Below are positions 32,961-43,527 of a stretch of DNA of 64,000 nt, piece by piece (within the stretch, counting starts at the first letter, position 1; each line of letters begins with the position of its first letter). The stretch covers positions 11,656,001 through 11,720,000 of the forward strand of contig NC_065406.1 in assembly GCF_024362695.1 (NCBI RefSeq). Reading direction: 5' to 3'. This stretch comes from Pectinophora gossypiella. Its lineage: Eukaryota; Arthropoda; Insecta; Lepidoptera; Gelechiidae. The notes under the pieces are model-generated. The model saw only the letters and a program-made list of their open reading frames with translations. It was not told where the DNA came from and did not search any database. A program made the position numbers and the translations under genes.

Positions 32961-34208
32961 ATGGACGGTGATGAGGGGGGTGGGGGCGAAGCCCCCAACC
33001 CCGGGTATAAGCGAAAAAGGACGCTGGACAATAGCGGTAGTGGTGAGTGTAGTGACACGGCGGCGGGGGTGAGTGACTTCACATCTTTCGCGCCATACTT
33101 TAAACCGAACTATAAGAGATTATACCCCGAAAACTCTTTGGGCAATGAATTTAAGGTCTACGTGCAAGGAATCAATGGAACCTCGACTGAAAGATTAGGC
33201 AACAAAAGCCCAGTCTATTTGAACCATATTTTCCAGACGGAAATAAAAGGTGTGGTGGCAATCCACAGAGTGAATGCTAATAAGATTGCTGTGACTTTCA
33301 AACAATTTATTACGGCAAACAATTTCTTAACAAATACAGGATTCTTACAAAAACAAAATCTGACAGCGTATATACCTTCGGCTCATATTGAGAAGATTGG
33401 AATTATCCGTTTTGTCCCAACTAATATTTCTAACAAAGAACTATATGACAAACTTTCATCCCACTTTGACATTATTGCAGTACGTAGATTCACAAAAAAG
33501 GTTGGCAATCAAAAGATTCCCCTTCAAACAGTAAGCTTAACTTTTTTGTCGAATGTATTACCAGATACAGTGCAATACGATTTATTCTCTTACAGGGTTT
33601 TTGATTATGTTCCTCCGTTGCAACAATGCTATTGTTGCATGAAATTTAATCATTCAGCAAAAATATGTAATGGAAAGCAACGTTGCAGCTGCTGCGGCGG
33701 TGAACATATATACAAAGAATGTAATACACCAAACGATTTATGTTGCGCGAACTGTGGTGGCCCTCATTTGGCTATTTCAAAAGCATGTCCTATTAAAATG
33801 AAAAAAATTGAAGAAAAACGAAATAAAATTACTTATGCTAGTATTACAAATACAAAAAAGTTAAGCTATGCTGATAATGAATTCCCTCCCCTGCCTCAGA
33901 CAACCAAAACTATTTCTTACGCGAATAAAGCAATTGTAAATAAATCTGTAAATAAACCTGTACACAAAATTGTAAATAAAGATGTAAATATCCCTCCTGT
34001 ACATGTTGTAAATAAAAATGAAAATGTACAAAAAGAAAAAAATACCCCACCCCCGCAAGAGACGATCGATGTTAGGGCCCAGTTACTTAATAACGAGGCC
34101 CTTACGTCGGCTATCGTCCGTACACTTGTGGAGTTGGCTAACAATGTTAGCAATCTGCCAATCACAAATGCTAAAATTAAAGATATGCTTTTACAAAATC
34201 TTTCATAA
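32961..34208 (+). CDS. LINE 1 ORF1 (gag-like nucleic-acid-binding protein)
   Basis: 415 residues from the ATG at 32961. Three cysteine-rich zinc knuckles lie at about residues 223-276 (CYCCMKFNHSAKIC, CSCCGGEHIYKEC, CANCGGPHLAISKAC). These ORF1 proteins coat the element RNA in the ribonucleoprotein. The frame could be read further upstream to 32928 but without an ATG. Its stop codon overlaps the ORF2 start (TAATG at 34206-34210), a layout suited to termination-reinitiation. The N-terminal part is Gly-rich, then basic. Confidence 0.9.
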   Translation: MDGDEGGGGEAPNPGYKRKRTLDNSGSGECSDTAAGVSDFTSFAPYFKPNYKRLYPENSLGNEFKVYVQGINGTSTERLGNKSPVYLNHIFQTEIKGVVAIHRVNANKIAVTFKQFITANNFLTNTGFLQKQNLTAYIPSAHIEKIGIIRFVPTNISNKELYDKLSSHFDIIAVRRFTKKVGNQKIPLQTVSLTFLSNVLPDTVQYDLFSYRVFDYVPPLQQCYCCMKFNHSAKICNGKQRCSCCGGEHIYKECNTPNDLCCANCGGPHLAISKACPIKMKKIEEKRNKITYASITNTKKLSYADNEFPPLPQTTKTISYANKAIVNKSVNKPVHKIVNKDVNIPPVHVVNKNENVQKEKNTPPPQETIDVRAQLLNNEALTSAIVRTLVELANNVSNLPITNAKIKDMLLQNLS

Positions 34209-37200
34209 TGGATCCCAATATACATTCACAGTTACGAATTGCTCAGTATAATATCCAAAGTGTTCGCAATAAAAAACCATTGTTAAATAAGTTCTTGCAA
34301 GAACAAAATATTGACATTTGCCTTCTGAATGAAACCTGGCTCAATAATAATCATATTCTTCGTGTCTCTGGATACAATACTCATTTTAAAAATGCTCAGA
34401 ATGAACATGGTGGTGTAGCAATACTTATTAAACCTTATCTTAAATATAAAAACCTACAAACTACCTTCTATGAAGATGTACAATCAATTGCTATATCACT
34501 ATCAACAGTGAATGGCGATCTTACAATCCTGTGTGTTTATTGTCCTCCCACTAGTCACATTAGAATAAGTAAACTTCGTAATATAGTTAGAGATCTCCCA
34601 AAGCCTATATTCATAGCTGGTGACTTTAATGCACATCATACAGCTTTTGGTTGCCTTTCTATTAAAGGACGTGGACAACAACTGTACGACTTAATGGACG
34701 ACTTAGACCTATGCATATTAAATGATGGTAATTTCACAACTATAAATTATCCTAATAGAAATCCATCTGCAATTGATGTCAGCTTTGCTAGCCCAACTAT
34801 TACACCACTGTGTGAGTGGATGGTGCATGATGATAATATGGGTAGTTATCACTTTCCAACTATTACAAATATCACATTAGCCATAGACAGGTACCAGGTA
34901 AACCCTCCTACTGAGAAGTTTTTGTATGATAAAACAGACTGGAGTTTATATAGCCAAATGTCTCTAAATTACTTCTCCAATGTAACTGTGAATGTTTCTA
35001 ATCCAATGGAATCATATAACTGTTTTTGTGATCGGCTTAATGCCCTTAAGTTGGAGTGTGTTCCTAGATTTATTAAAACTAACGCGTATAGAAGTAAGCC
35101 GCCAGCTCCATGGTGGAATAAAAGATGTGAGGAGGCTGTAATTGCCTCCTATAAAGCCTTGAATTTCTATAGAAATAATCCTAGTATGGCAAATTTTATT
35201 AAGTATAAAAGATTGGATGCAATTAAAAAGAGAACTATTTCTGAGGAAAAGAAAAGCGGTTGGAGAATTCTATGTGATAGTTTTAACAGAACTACTCCTA
35301 TTAGTCAAATCTGGAATTATATCAAAAGATTTAAAGGCATTAAAGTTGGAAATAGGTCATATAGTGATGAATTTGTTAACCCTTTTTTAGATAAACTTGC
35401 AGATAGAGGTGAACAAGTTGATAATTTAAATAATTTCTTTAGTCTTCATAATGACAATGTAAATACTAATTTTTTAATCCAACCATTTTCTTTTCAAGAA
35501 TTCAAAGTTAGTTTACAAAGTCGTAGGAACACATCTCCAGGATTAGATGACTTTCCATATATTTTAATCAAAAAATTAGATCCATCTGTACAAATATTAT
35601 TCCTTGATATACTTAATGCTCTTTGGCTTCAACTAGAAATACCACAGTCATGGAAAACACAATGTGTTGTGCCAGTACTTAAAACAGATAAACCACCAGA
35701 CAATGCAAATTCCTATAGACCAATTTCGTTATCATCTTGTTTAGGAAAAATTTTCGAGAATATGATTAAAATCCGTCTTGATTGGTATGTTGAGTCCAAG
35801 GGTATTATACCAAATATTCAATATGGCTTCAGGCGAGGAAGAAGTTGTGCAGACAGCTTTGTCTCGCTTGTGTCAGATCTGAAAAATGCAAAAACAAATA
35901 AGTTAAGTGTTGCTTGTGCCTTTCTTGATGTACAAGGCGCATTTGATAATGTGCAACCTGGTATTCTGGTTAAGATTATGTCTCAACTAGATATACCTGG
36001 GGTACTATGTCAGTGGATTTATAAATTTTTAGTAGATAGGACTTTATATGTCCGACACAATAATACTTTATATGGACCCAAAACTGCTTCTAAAGGCACA
36101 ATGCAAGGGGCAACTTTATCCCCATTGTTGTATAATATATATACATGTGAAATTTGTAAATATGTAAATATACAAGATGTAAATATTTTACAATTTGCTG
36201 ACGATCTAGTTGTATATAGTGTAAATAATGATATTGATTTTGCTATTAATAATGTAAATAATGCTTTAAATAGCCTACATGTATATTATAGCACCAGGCT
36301 CAAATTAAATATAAACCCTAGCAAAAGTAATGTTATGATTTTTACAAAAGATCTCCCAAGCACAGCTGTGTTTTTTAATGATCAGGTCATCCCAGTAGTA
36401 AATAGACATACTTTCTTAGGAATAATCATTGATAATAGGTTATCATTTGAACAGCATGTTAATTATATTGTACAAAGAGCATCAAAAGGTATAAATATTA
36501 TGAGATGCTTAGCTGGAGTTTCTTGGGGAGCTGACCCAAAAATATTGTCCATTCTGTATAAAGCCATTGTAAGAAGCCATTTTGACTATAGTTGTTTAGC
36601 ATATTTAGATAGTCACTTTGTAAATAGATTAGATGTTGTACAAAATAAGGCTTTGAGGATCATATCTGGTGCTATGTGTTCAACTCCCATTCGTGCTATG
36701 GAGGTTGAGACGGGTGTAATGCCTCTCACCATAAGAAGGCTATTAATTGCTGAAAGATTTTGTATAAAGCTACAAGCTTCTGACAATAAAGAAATAATTA
36801 AAAGAATATTACCTCATCCATGTCAGCAAATTGCACCCTCAATAACTGGAAGTGACCTTCTCTGTCGTAAATCACCAAGCATGTCTCAAATTTTCCTTAA
36901 AACACAGATAAAATATTCAAGTATATATAAATATTCTCCATGGCCTTGTTACTCCCTATCTTACAATAGTTTATTATTTGGAATTTCAGTAATAAAAACT
37001 AAGGTGGACAATAATCATGAATTTCTTCAATTTATTGAACAAAATAAACAATATTATACATTGTTTACCGATGGCAGCAAAGGTCAGGCCCATGTCCGTA
37101 GTGCGGTATATGATCCTCAAATAAATTTTTGTCAAAGTTTTGCTCTTAGCACCAATGCCAGTATTTTTACTGCAGAGGCATATGCAGTTTTAGAAGCGCT

Positions 37201-37930
37201 GAAAAAAATTTGTAAAATTAATAGTCACAAGTATTTTTTAATACTCACTGATTCATTAAGTGTTCTCCAGGCACTAGACAATTTAAACTTCCACTTCAAA
37301 TCCAACTATTTATTATTTAAGATAATTCAAATTTTATATGAATTTAAAGCTGTCAAGGGAGTTGAAATATCCTTTATGTGGATACCCTCCCATAGAGGAA
37401 TAACAGGAAACGAAATTGCGGATAAAGCTGCATATGAGGGGACTAATTTATTAGATGTTTCATTTGTTGCAAATACTCCATTCACTGATTTCTATGCATC
37501 AATTAAAAAGGATATGTTAGAAATATGGATTGATTTTTGGAAAGAAGACCAACAAGAAAAAGGAAAATGGTACGGAAGCGTACAAGAAGTTTTACCAACT
37601 CAACCGTGGTATAACAATTTGAAGGTTGCTAGCCGAGATTTTATTACGACCATGAACCGGCTTCGTTTTGGCCACCACACCACTCCTGCACATTTATATA
37701 GATTGGGCATAATACTGGATAACAAGTGCACCGCCTGTGAAAATACTGTTGGTGATATTGAACATTTGATTTTCAGCTGTCATAAATTTCCGTTAGAAAG
37801 ACTCATCCTTGCCAGTGAATTAAGTGAAAAATTACCAAATACCCCCCGCCGCCTTAAAGATTTATTAAAAAATGTGAAGTGTTTCCAACCCATTTATAAT
37901 TACATTAAGAAAACATTTCAAAAAATATAA
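34208..37930 (+). CDS. LINE 1 ORF2 (endonuclease, reverse transcriptase, RNase H)
   Basis: 1240 residues without interruption. The N-terminal apurinic-type endonuclease shows IAQYNIQSVRN, LLNETW, GDFNAHH and SYHFP. The reverse transcriptase has YRPISLSSCLGKIFENM, QYGFRRGRS, FLDVQGAFDN and the catalytic FADD (residues 663-666). The RNase H domain has FTDGSK (Asp955), TAEAYAVLEAL, LTDSLSVLQAL and WIPSHRGITGNEIADKAA, so all acidic positions expected of the family are visible. It performs target-primed reverse transcription. The coding sequence is very AT-rich compared with host exons. Confidence 0.93.
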   Translation: MDPNIHSQLRIAQYNIQSVRNKKPLLNKFLQEQNIDICLLNETWLNNNHILRVSGYNTHFKNAQNEHGGVAILIKPYLKYKNLQTTFYEDVQSIAISLSTVNGDLTILCVYCPPTSHIRISKLRNIVRDLPKPIFIAGDFNAHHTAFGCLSIKGRGQQLYDLMDDLDLCILNDGNFTTINYPNRNPSAIDVSFASPTITPLCEWMVHDDNMGSYHFPTITNITLAIDRYQVNPPTEKFLYDKTDWSLYSQMSLNYFSNVTVNVSNPMESYNCFCDRLNALKLECVPRFIKTNAYRSKPPAPWWNKRCEEAVIASYKALNFYRNNPSMANFIKYKRLDAIKKRTISEEKKSGWRILCDSFNRTTPISQIWNYIKRFKGIKVGNRSYSDEFVNPFLDKLADRGEQVDNLNNFFSLHNDNVNTNFLIQPFSFQEFKVSLQSRRNTSPGLDDFPYILIKKLDPSVQILFLDILNALWLQLEIPQSWKTQCVVPVLKTDKPPDNANSYRPISLSSCLGKIFENMIKIRLDWYVESKGIIPNIQYGFRRGRSCADSFVSLVSDLKNAKTNKLSVACAFLDVQGAFDNVQPGILVKIMSQLDIPGVLCQWIYKFLVDRTLYVRHNNTLYGPKTASKGTMQGATLSPLLYNIYTCEICKYVNIQDVNILQFADDLVVYSVNNDIDFAINNVNNALNSLHVYYSTRLKLNINPSKSNVMIFTKDLPSTAVFFNDQVIPVVNRHTFLGIIIDNRLSFEQHVNYIVQRASKGINIMRCLAGVSWGADPKILSILYKAIVRSHFDYSCLAYLDSHFVNRLDVVQNKALRIISGAMCSTPIRAMEVETGVMPLTIRRLLIAERFCIKLQASDNKEIIKRILPHPCQQIAPSITGSDLLCRKSPSMSQIFLKTQIKYSSIYKYSPWPCYSLSYNSLLFGISVIKTKVDNNHEFLQFIEQNKQYYTLFTDGSKGQAHVRSAVYDPQINFCQSFALSTNASIFTAEAYAVLEALKKICKINSHKYFLILTDSLSVLQALDNLNFHFKSNYLLFKIIQILYEFKAVKGVEISFMWIPSHRGITGNEIADKAAYEGTNLLDVSFVANTPFTDFYASIKKDMLEIWIDFWKEDQQEKGKWYGSVQEVLPTQPWYNNLKVASRDFITTMNRLRFGHHTTPAHLYRLGIILDNKCTACENTVGDIEHLIFSCHKFPLERLILASELSEKLPNTPRRLKDLLKNVKCFQPIYNYIKKTFQKI

Positions 37931-38046
37931 GTGCATATTTTCATGTGTCTGCTGGAATCAGCTCCAAAATGAAGACGTGGCCTAAAGGTCTACGTAACCA
38001 GGCCAAAAATTCCAAAAAAAAAAAAAAAAAAAAGAGTCAGACGTCA

Positions 38047-39015
38047 GTTGTACTGTCAATTTTTAGGTGGTATTTGCTTGCTCGTCAATTAAAAAAACAG
38101 CAAGTTTTACTCAATAAATGCTTCTGTAAAACTAATTGCAAATCTTGAACCTCTAAACTACCTACTATTGTTTATTGATTTTTTACTTAATATACATTTA
38201 GTAACACATGTTCGGATTTCCACCATTGACATGAAATAAAAAGTGATATAGGTATTTTAAGGATTTACATAATTTCCCGAAGGTCGGATGTAAGCCAGTT
38301 GTTTTAACAGGTCAGTTTTAATCATAAGTGTGTGGTAAAGCTATGGGAATAAGTTATCTAACATATAGTCGCTTTTGTAGGTATACAAAGGTCAGAGGCC
38401 AGAGACTACCCAGCACATTGCCATATTATTATTACTTACCAAAAAAATACTATAATACGTGTCTAGCTGAAAGTAATTTCATCAATTACTAATGTAATGT
38501 AGTAATGTTGTTACCATGGGCAGTTTAATATAGCTAACAAATTATATATAAATTACAGGCCAATTATAAAGATGTAAAACACGAGGTAACTACAAGCGCT
38601 AGTTTTATTGAATACCAATATAATATTTTTTTCAAACTATTTTTAAAGTTACACTTTGTAGTAGAAAAGAATAAGTTACATATGTATAGCTCACTGATAA
38701 TTATATTTAGTTTCACTTATATTTCAATCACTTTTACCTGTTAATCAAGTATGTATGTAACTTAATGCATTATTTACTCACCAGTAATGCAATAACCTAG
38801 AACTTAAATACTTTAAATGATACTCTTCTAACATTTTTACTGGATACTATACTAACTGGTGAAATTGGTGCTAGCACTAATGATTTTCAGTTTTATTTAC
38901 TTATTTATTTAGATAAAAATTCTCTTCTTCTTTTGATTTTTAATGCACAACTATTTTTGTTTTTTTATTTTATTTTTTTAAGGCAATGAAGCATTAGTTA
39001 TGTCTATAAATTATA
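38047..39015. other. Upstream region of the SLC25A51-like gene
   Basis: AT-rich, with no coding signal. A polypyrimidine tract followed by TTTTTTTAAG at 38972-38982 looks like a splice acceptor, so a non-coding first exon may lie further left. Two short upstream frames precede the main start: 38986-38997 (three codons) and 39000-39023 (seven codons, overlapping the main ATG). Confidence 0.45.
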
Positions 39016-40195
39016 ATGTCTGAAGGGCGACTCATAGAACGTGGTTGCCTGAACGATGGCAGCATAATCATGCACAGTCAGACTCTGCCGGTCAGATGGA
39101 AGGAATTTGTATGCGGCGGTGGGGCTGCCTTCTGCAATATCATGATCAGCTATCCACTGAGCAAGCTCATATTCAGACAGGTAACACTTGTTTCTAAAAA
39201 GATATAATATACAGGTAATATGAAACACACTAACAAAAAAGAGCGCATTTTGATCTTATCTTTACACCACGTTGATGTGTTCTAGTTGCCAGCTGGAAGT
39301 ACTAGTTATAGATAAAATAGTATTGCGCACTTTCTTGTCAAAATAAAATATTAACTTTGAACAACATAAAAAAAAATCATAATAAAAATAAAAAAAATAT
39401 TATTTTATTTATTTATTGGTAAATAAATTATTTTTAACATTGATTGTACCTCTTTTTTTGTCTTTGCAGATGATGCATGGAGTGGAAACTACATTTGCAC
39501 TGAATCAATTGCAGAAAGAGGGCTTTGGGTACCTCTACCGTGGAATGCTGCCTCCGTTGATGCAAAGAACAATGTCCATGTCCCTAATGTTTGGTGTCTA
39601 TGATGGATGTCTCACTCCTTTACTAGACCAGCAAATCAATATGTATGTAGCTAAAATAGTGGCTGGAATGGTTGCCGGCGGCTTTGAAGCAACACTCATG
39701 CCCTTTGAAAGAATACAAACTTTACTCATACACCCAAAATACCACCAGAAATTTAAAAATACAGTAGATGCAGCCCAGCACATTGCTAAATACTATGGAA
39801 TCAAAGAATTTTATAGAGGACTAGTACCAATTTTAATGAGAAATGGACCTTCTAATGCCTGTTTTTTTATAATCCGTGATGAAATAAAATATAGAATGCC
39901 ACATCAAGAAAATGTTTTCTACCAGTACGTACAAAATTTCATAGCCGGAGCTTCAATAGGTGCATTTCTCAGCACTTTATTTTATCCATTGAATGTAGTT
40001 AAAATTGCGATGCAGTGTGAGCTTGGCGGGCCTCACAGATCAGTTTCTTATGAATTTAGGAACATCCTGCAAAAGAGAGGCTCTAATGTGGCAAATTTCT
40101 ACCATGGAGCTCTCCTGAATATCTCACGGGCGTTTTTAAGTTGGGGTATAATAAACGCGTCGTACGAAATATTTAGAAAAATATTATATACCTAG
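39016..40195 (+). CDS. SLC25A51: Mitochondrial NAD+ transporter SLC25A51-like carrier
   Basis: Inner-membrane carrier of the SLC25 family, of the SLC25A51/52 type that imports NAD+ into the matrix. Two exons, 39016-39180 and 39470-40195, joined in phase 0; 296 residues, the usual carrier length. Three carrier repeats are visible, with degenerate signatures as in this subfamily: YPLSKLIFRQ, MPFERIQTLL and YPLNVVKIAMQ. Subfamily blocks include CGGGAAFCNI, LYRGMLPPLMQRT, EFYRGLVPILMRNGPSN and LSWGIINASYE near the end. The poly(A) signal is at 40652-40657. IntS4 starts 7.3 kb away on the other strand, but most of that gap is retroelement. Confidence 0.93.
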
Positions 40196-40699
40196 TCAAG
40201 TCCAATGTTACATGTGTTATGTGAAACATTTTGTTATTTATTTTTAATATTATTGCCTATGGTGCTGAAGTGTGTGTACATAAGGATTACGAAATGAGTA
40301 TTATTTTGCACAGTTATTGTTGTAACTAAAGGCATTTATGTAAATATGGTTACGAATTACAATCAATTTTTACAACGTACCTAAAGAATTTGTGATAGTA
40401 TCTTTTTGAATCGACGATTCGGTAGTGCACGGAAACGCGCTGGGAAACAAAGTTACCGTGTACCCCGGGCCCGCTTAACAATAGTTGTTTAGACAACACT
40501 TCTTGTGAACATGTGTAACCAATTCATCAGGAAAAGTGTATTGCAGTATAATTAGTGCAATTATTTTACCGGCTCATTATTTATTCCATTGTAATTATTG
40601 TCGTCTGTACATTAAAAAAATACTGTAATATTTGCAATAGGAAATAGGAGCAATAAAAAAAATAAAAATCTAAATATATTTTCTTTTTACTACTTTCTT

Positions 40700-41870
40700 A
40701 TTTTCCCTTATTTTTGCGACGCTACGTGGTCTATGTGTGGGTGTCAAGTAGGTGTGGTTAGGTGTTATGACTTGGAATATTTGAACAGGAATTATACCAC
40801 CAATTTACTTACCGTCACTATTTACTTAGTCGTAGTTTCGTCCACATCGCGCTTTTGGAGGCCATCGATCGTAGGTACGTCAGTCAACATCACAATTATT
40901 ATAATTAGGTACTTACTCATGCTCAGCGGTTACGTTTCACATAAACAAAGCTCGTTCCCACACAAAGTATGGTATTCTTTGGCACTCGATCTTAAAATAA
41001 AACTGCTTGAACACGAAAACAAAGCTTAAAGTGCTAGGACCTCTGACTATTCTTACTTGTCATTCTTGGTCCCAGGTTCGACTGCGGTATCTCCAGCGCA
41101 CCAACCCACAGAACTAAACGGATATCATAAAAAAATACTTTGTTATCCCTAGTTTGAGTAAGACATTACAGACTGGACTGATCACCTGATTGTCCGAAAG
41201 TAAGCTCATCCGTACTTCGGAAAGCACGTTAAGCCGCGCTTGGGTCGTTTACTAGTTAGTAGTCGTGATATGAGCCATGTCAGGCTTAGGTGCCTCAATG
41301 TTAACCCTGACATCACATTTTCCCTGTGATTAGTAATCCACCTCACAACTACACAAGAGAAGAACAATAATATTAACAATAAGACAGTAACATGATAACA
41401 TCATACGATTCTTGAAATCCATCATAGAACTTCATATCAACAGTGCTGCGAGTTTTCTTGTCTGGTTACTTATACCCGTAAGACCTCTGTCTGTCCACCC
41501 CATGAGGGATTACAGGTATGAGAGAGGGCAAGTTCTGACAATATTCCCTCTTTCGAGTCGTGACTCCACGTAGTCCAAGGATAACAAAGATTTACTGGCC
41601 TGTATCTATAAATCCATAGTAGTTTATCGCTTTTTTCATTATCACTGTTATCAGCAAACAATAAGCAGGTATTTTTCTGACTCTGGTCTTATCAGAAATG
41701 CATATGTAATGTTGTCAAATATTCACGCAATTAAATATTGATGTGAGCGATTGATATTTATAAAGATATGCAAATCGTTTAGTAGACTTTTCACGTAAGC
41801 AAAGCATATTATAAACAATACCTACGACTACGACATAGGTCGACAATCGATATATACCTACAAAAATATT
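40700..41870. other. Intergenic DNA downstream of SLC25A51-like gene
   Basis: The only open frames are short and uncharacteristic (e.g. 40733-41029 plus, rich in hydrophobic AT-derived codons). Positions 41065-41365 are a diverged SINE family C copy (CACCTGATTGTCCGAAAGTA ... GAGCCATGTCAGG). Confidence 0.5.
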
Positions 41871-42757
41871 ACAGATACCTACTTCTTCCTATCGTGTGGG
41901 TTGTGAGGTGGAATACCAGCCTCATCAACCCTGGTGTCAGGGTTAAGATTGAGCCGCCAAAGGCCCCTGGCCCCTAACATGGCTCATGTAATGATTACTC
42001 ACTTATATCGGTAAATAGTAACAGAGACCAACGGTTCACATTGGGTCGAAAGTGCTATTGCAGGGACTTACGATTCAACTTTCGTTTATCACATATTTGA
42101 TTATGCCAATAGATAGAGCTAATCAAACACAATAAATGTTATGTTAGGTCATTTTTTCCTAAAGTGTATACTTTGGTCAGAAAAAAACATTTTCTGTTTT
42201 TTTTGTATGAAACGTATCAAAGACAGTTAAATTTCTGCCAAGTCCATACCGATCCAGCCGCGAGACCTTATTTTCTGTAATCTTTGTCTAGTTGACTACT
42301 CAAATGCAAAATCAGCATCTGCCTAAAGTTGCAATTCTTTGAAAGAAATGGGTCAGAAAAGGACAAAAAATTCAACATTTCAGAATTCAGTTTTATGTTT
42401 TATTAATTTATTATAAGCTTAGTTCTATGTTAAATACTATACAGAAATACATTACAACACAAGTGACAAAGTTAAAATGAACAAAAAATTATTTTGAAGG
42501 TACCTACCCAGAACATTATAATTAATGAATAACCTTTACTTATGTTTTTTCGTTATAAAATTTCTCAAAATTAATAAACTTCTATATATCACTATTGCTC
42601 GCCATAAATTGTGACAATACATTCTTACAACTCTTATTAATTGGTTACCTACGTATATAAGTTTTAACAAAATAATAATATAATCTTAAGAGATAAACAA
42701 AAATATACTACTTAACTTGTAAAAGACAAAAGATATTAAATACAAAAAAGTTAGCCA

Positions 42758-43135
42758 TTATTTTAAAATGCTATTCACTTCACTATCACTAGAACTATCT
42801 TCTAAATTACTTATGTCTATAAATTCTATATCAGATTCAAGCGGATAATGCAGCAAAAGCTCTCTGGCTTCGGAAGAAAGAATCATTCCTTTTTGCTTTG
42901 TCATTCGAGGTCTAAGACTCGTTATCACTGGATCAGAAGACAATAGAAGATTATGCAAAATGTCTTCATTTGTCGCTGTCCTACTTATTTTTCTGGAATG
43001 GTTCTCTCTGTATTTCCGGAAGTCTTTGTTACGAGCTTCTGCTGCTTCTTCAGATAGTTTTCCTATGGGCATAGCACCAAAATGTTTAATTATATCTGCT
43101 CCATGGATCAATAGCTCGATGGCATGTAATACCAT
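42758..43135 (-). pseudogene. Transib-like transposase C-terminus, left arm
   Basis: Encodes 125 residues including GADIIKHFGAMPIGKLSEE and EAARNKDFR-type sequence around SEEAAEARNKDFRKYRE. That aligns by eye with the RAG1 core segment holding the third catalytic acidic residue (SE..E..NK.FR..R). Further upstream in the loop a second frame reads KNTAKMYEEFYAWYYMPSS, which fits directly before GADII if one frameshift is assumed. It is the broken 3' end of a transposase gene, not a functional protein. Confidence 0.75.
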
Positions 43136-43212
43136 GCATAAAATTCCTCATACATCTTTGCAGTGTTTTTACAGTACTGAGAAAATTTTGAATTTTATCC
43201 ATTTTTGGTGCT

Positions 43213-43527
43213 ATGCCCATAGGAAAACTATCTGAAGAAGCAGCAGAAGCTCGTAACAAAGACTTCCGGAAATACAGAGAGAACCATTCCAGAAAAATAA
43301 GTAGGACAGCGACAAATGAAGACATTTTGCATAATCTTCTATTGTCTTCTGATCCAGTGATAACGAGTCTTAGACCTCGAATGACAAAGCAAAAGGGAAT
43401 GATTCTTTCTTCCGAAGCCAGAGAGCTTTTGTTGCATTATCCGCTTGAATCTGATATAGAATTTATAGACATAAGTAATTTAGAAGATAGTTCTAGTGAT
43501 AGTGAAGTGAATAGCATTTTAAAATAA
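43213..43527 (+). pseudogene. Transib-like transposase C-terminus, right arm
   Basis: The 104 residues from MPIGKLSEEAAEARNK to the stop are identical in sequence to the last 104 of the left-arm copy. This means the two arms have diverged almost not at all within the coding part. Outside it a few small indels separate the arms (e.g. near 42190 versus 44085). The first ATG is internal to the original transposase. Confidence 0.75.

Larger units (their letters stand above)
32424..38032 (+). mobile_element. Full-length RNase H-bearing non-LTR retrotransposon (LINE 1)
   Basis: A perfect 14-bp target duplication AGAGTCAGACGTCA lies at 32410-32423 and 38033-38046. The element runs from a 5' leader starting TTTTTTCGGCGGG, through ORF1 and ORF2, to a poly(A) of about 20 at 38013-38032. 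The leader is interrupted by retroposon E (32492-32901). Both reading frames are intact, suggesting a recent and possibly competent copy. The combination of CCHC ORF1, AP endonuclease, RT, RNase H and poly(A) points to the I/R1 group of LINEs; the exact clade needs a tree. Confidence 0.9.

Noticed and set aside
40733..41029. 98-codon plus-strand frame downstream of the carrier gene
   Set aside because: Composition is that of AT-rich noncoding DNA, there are no splice partners, and no family resemblance is seen.
43086..43325. Minus-strand frame across the palindrome centre as a gene
   Set aside because: It is the antisense reading of the right-arm transposase tail joined through the loop; the family-matching frames are the ones annotated.
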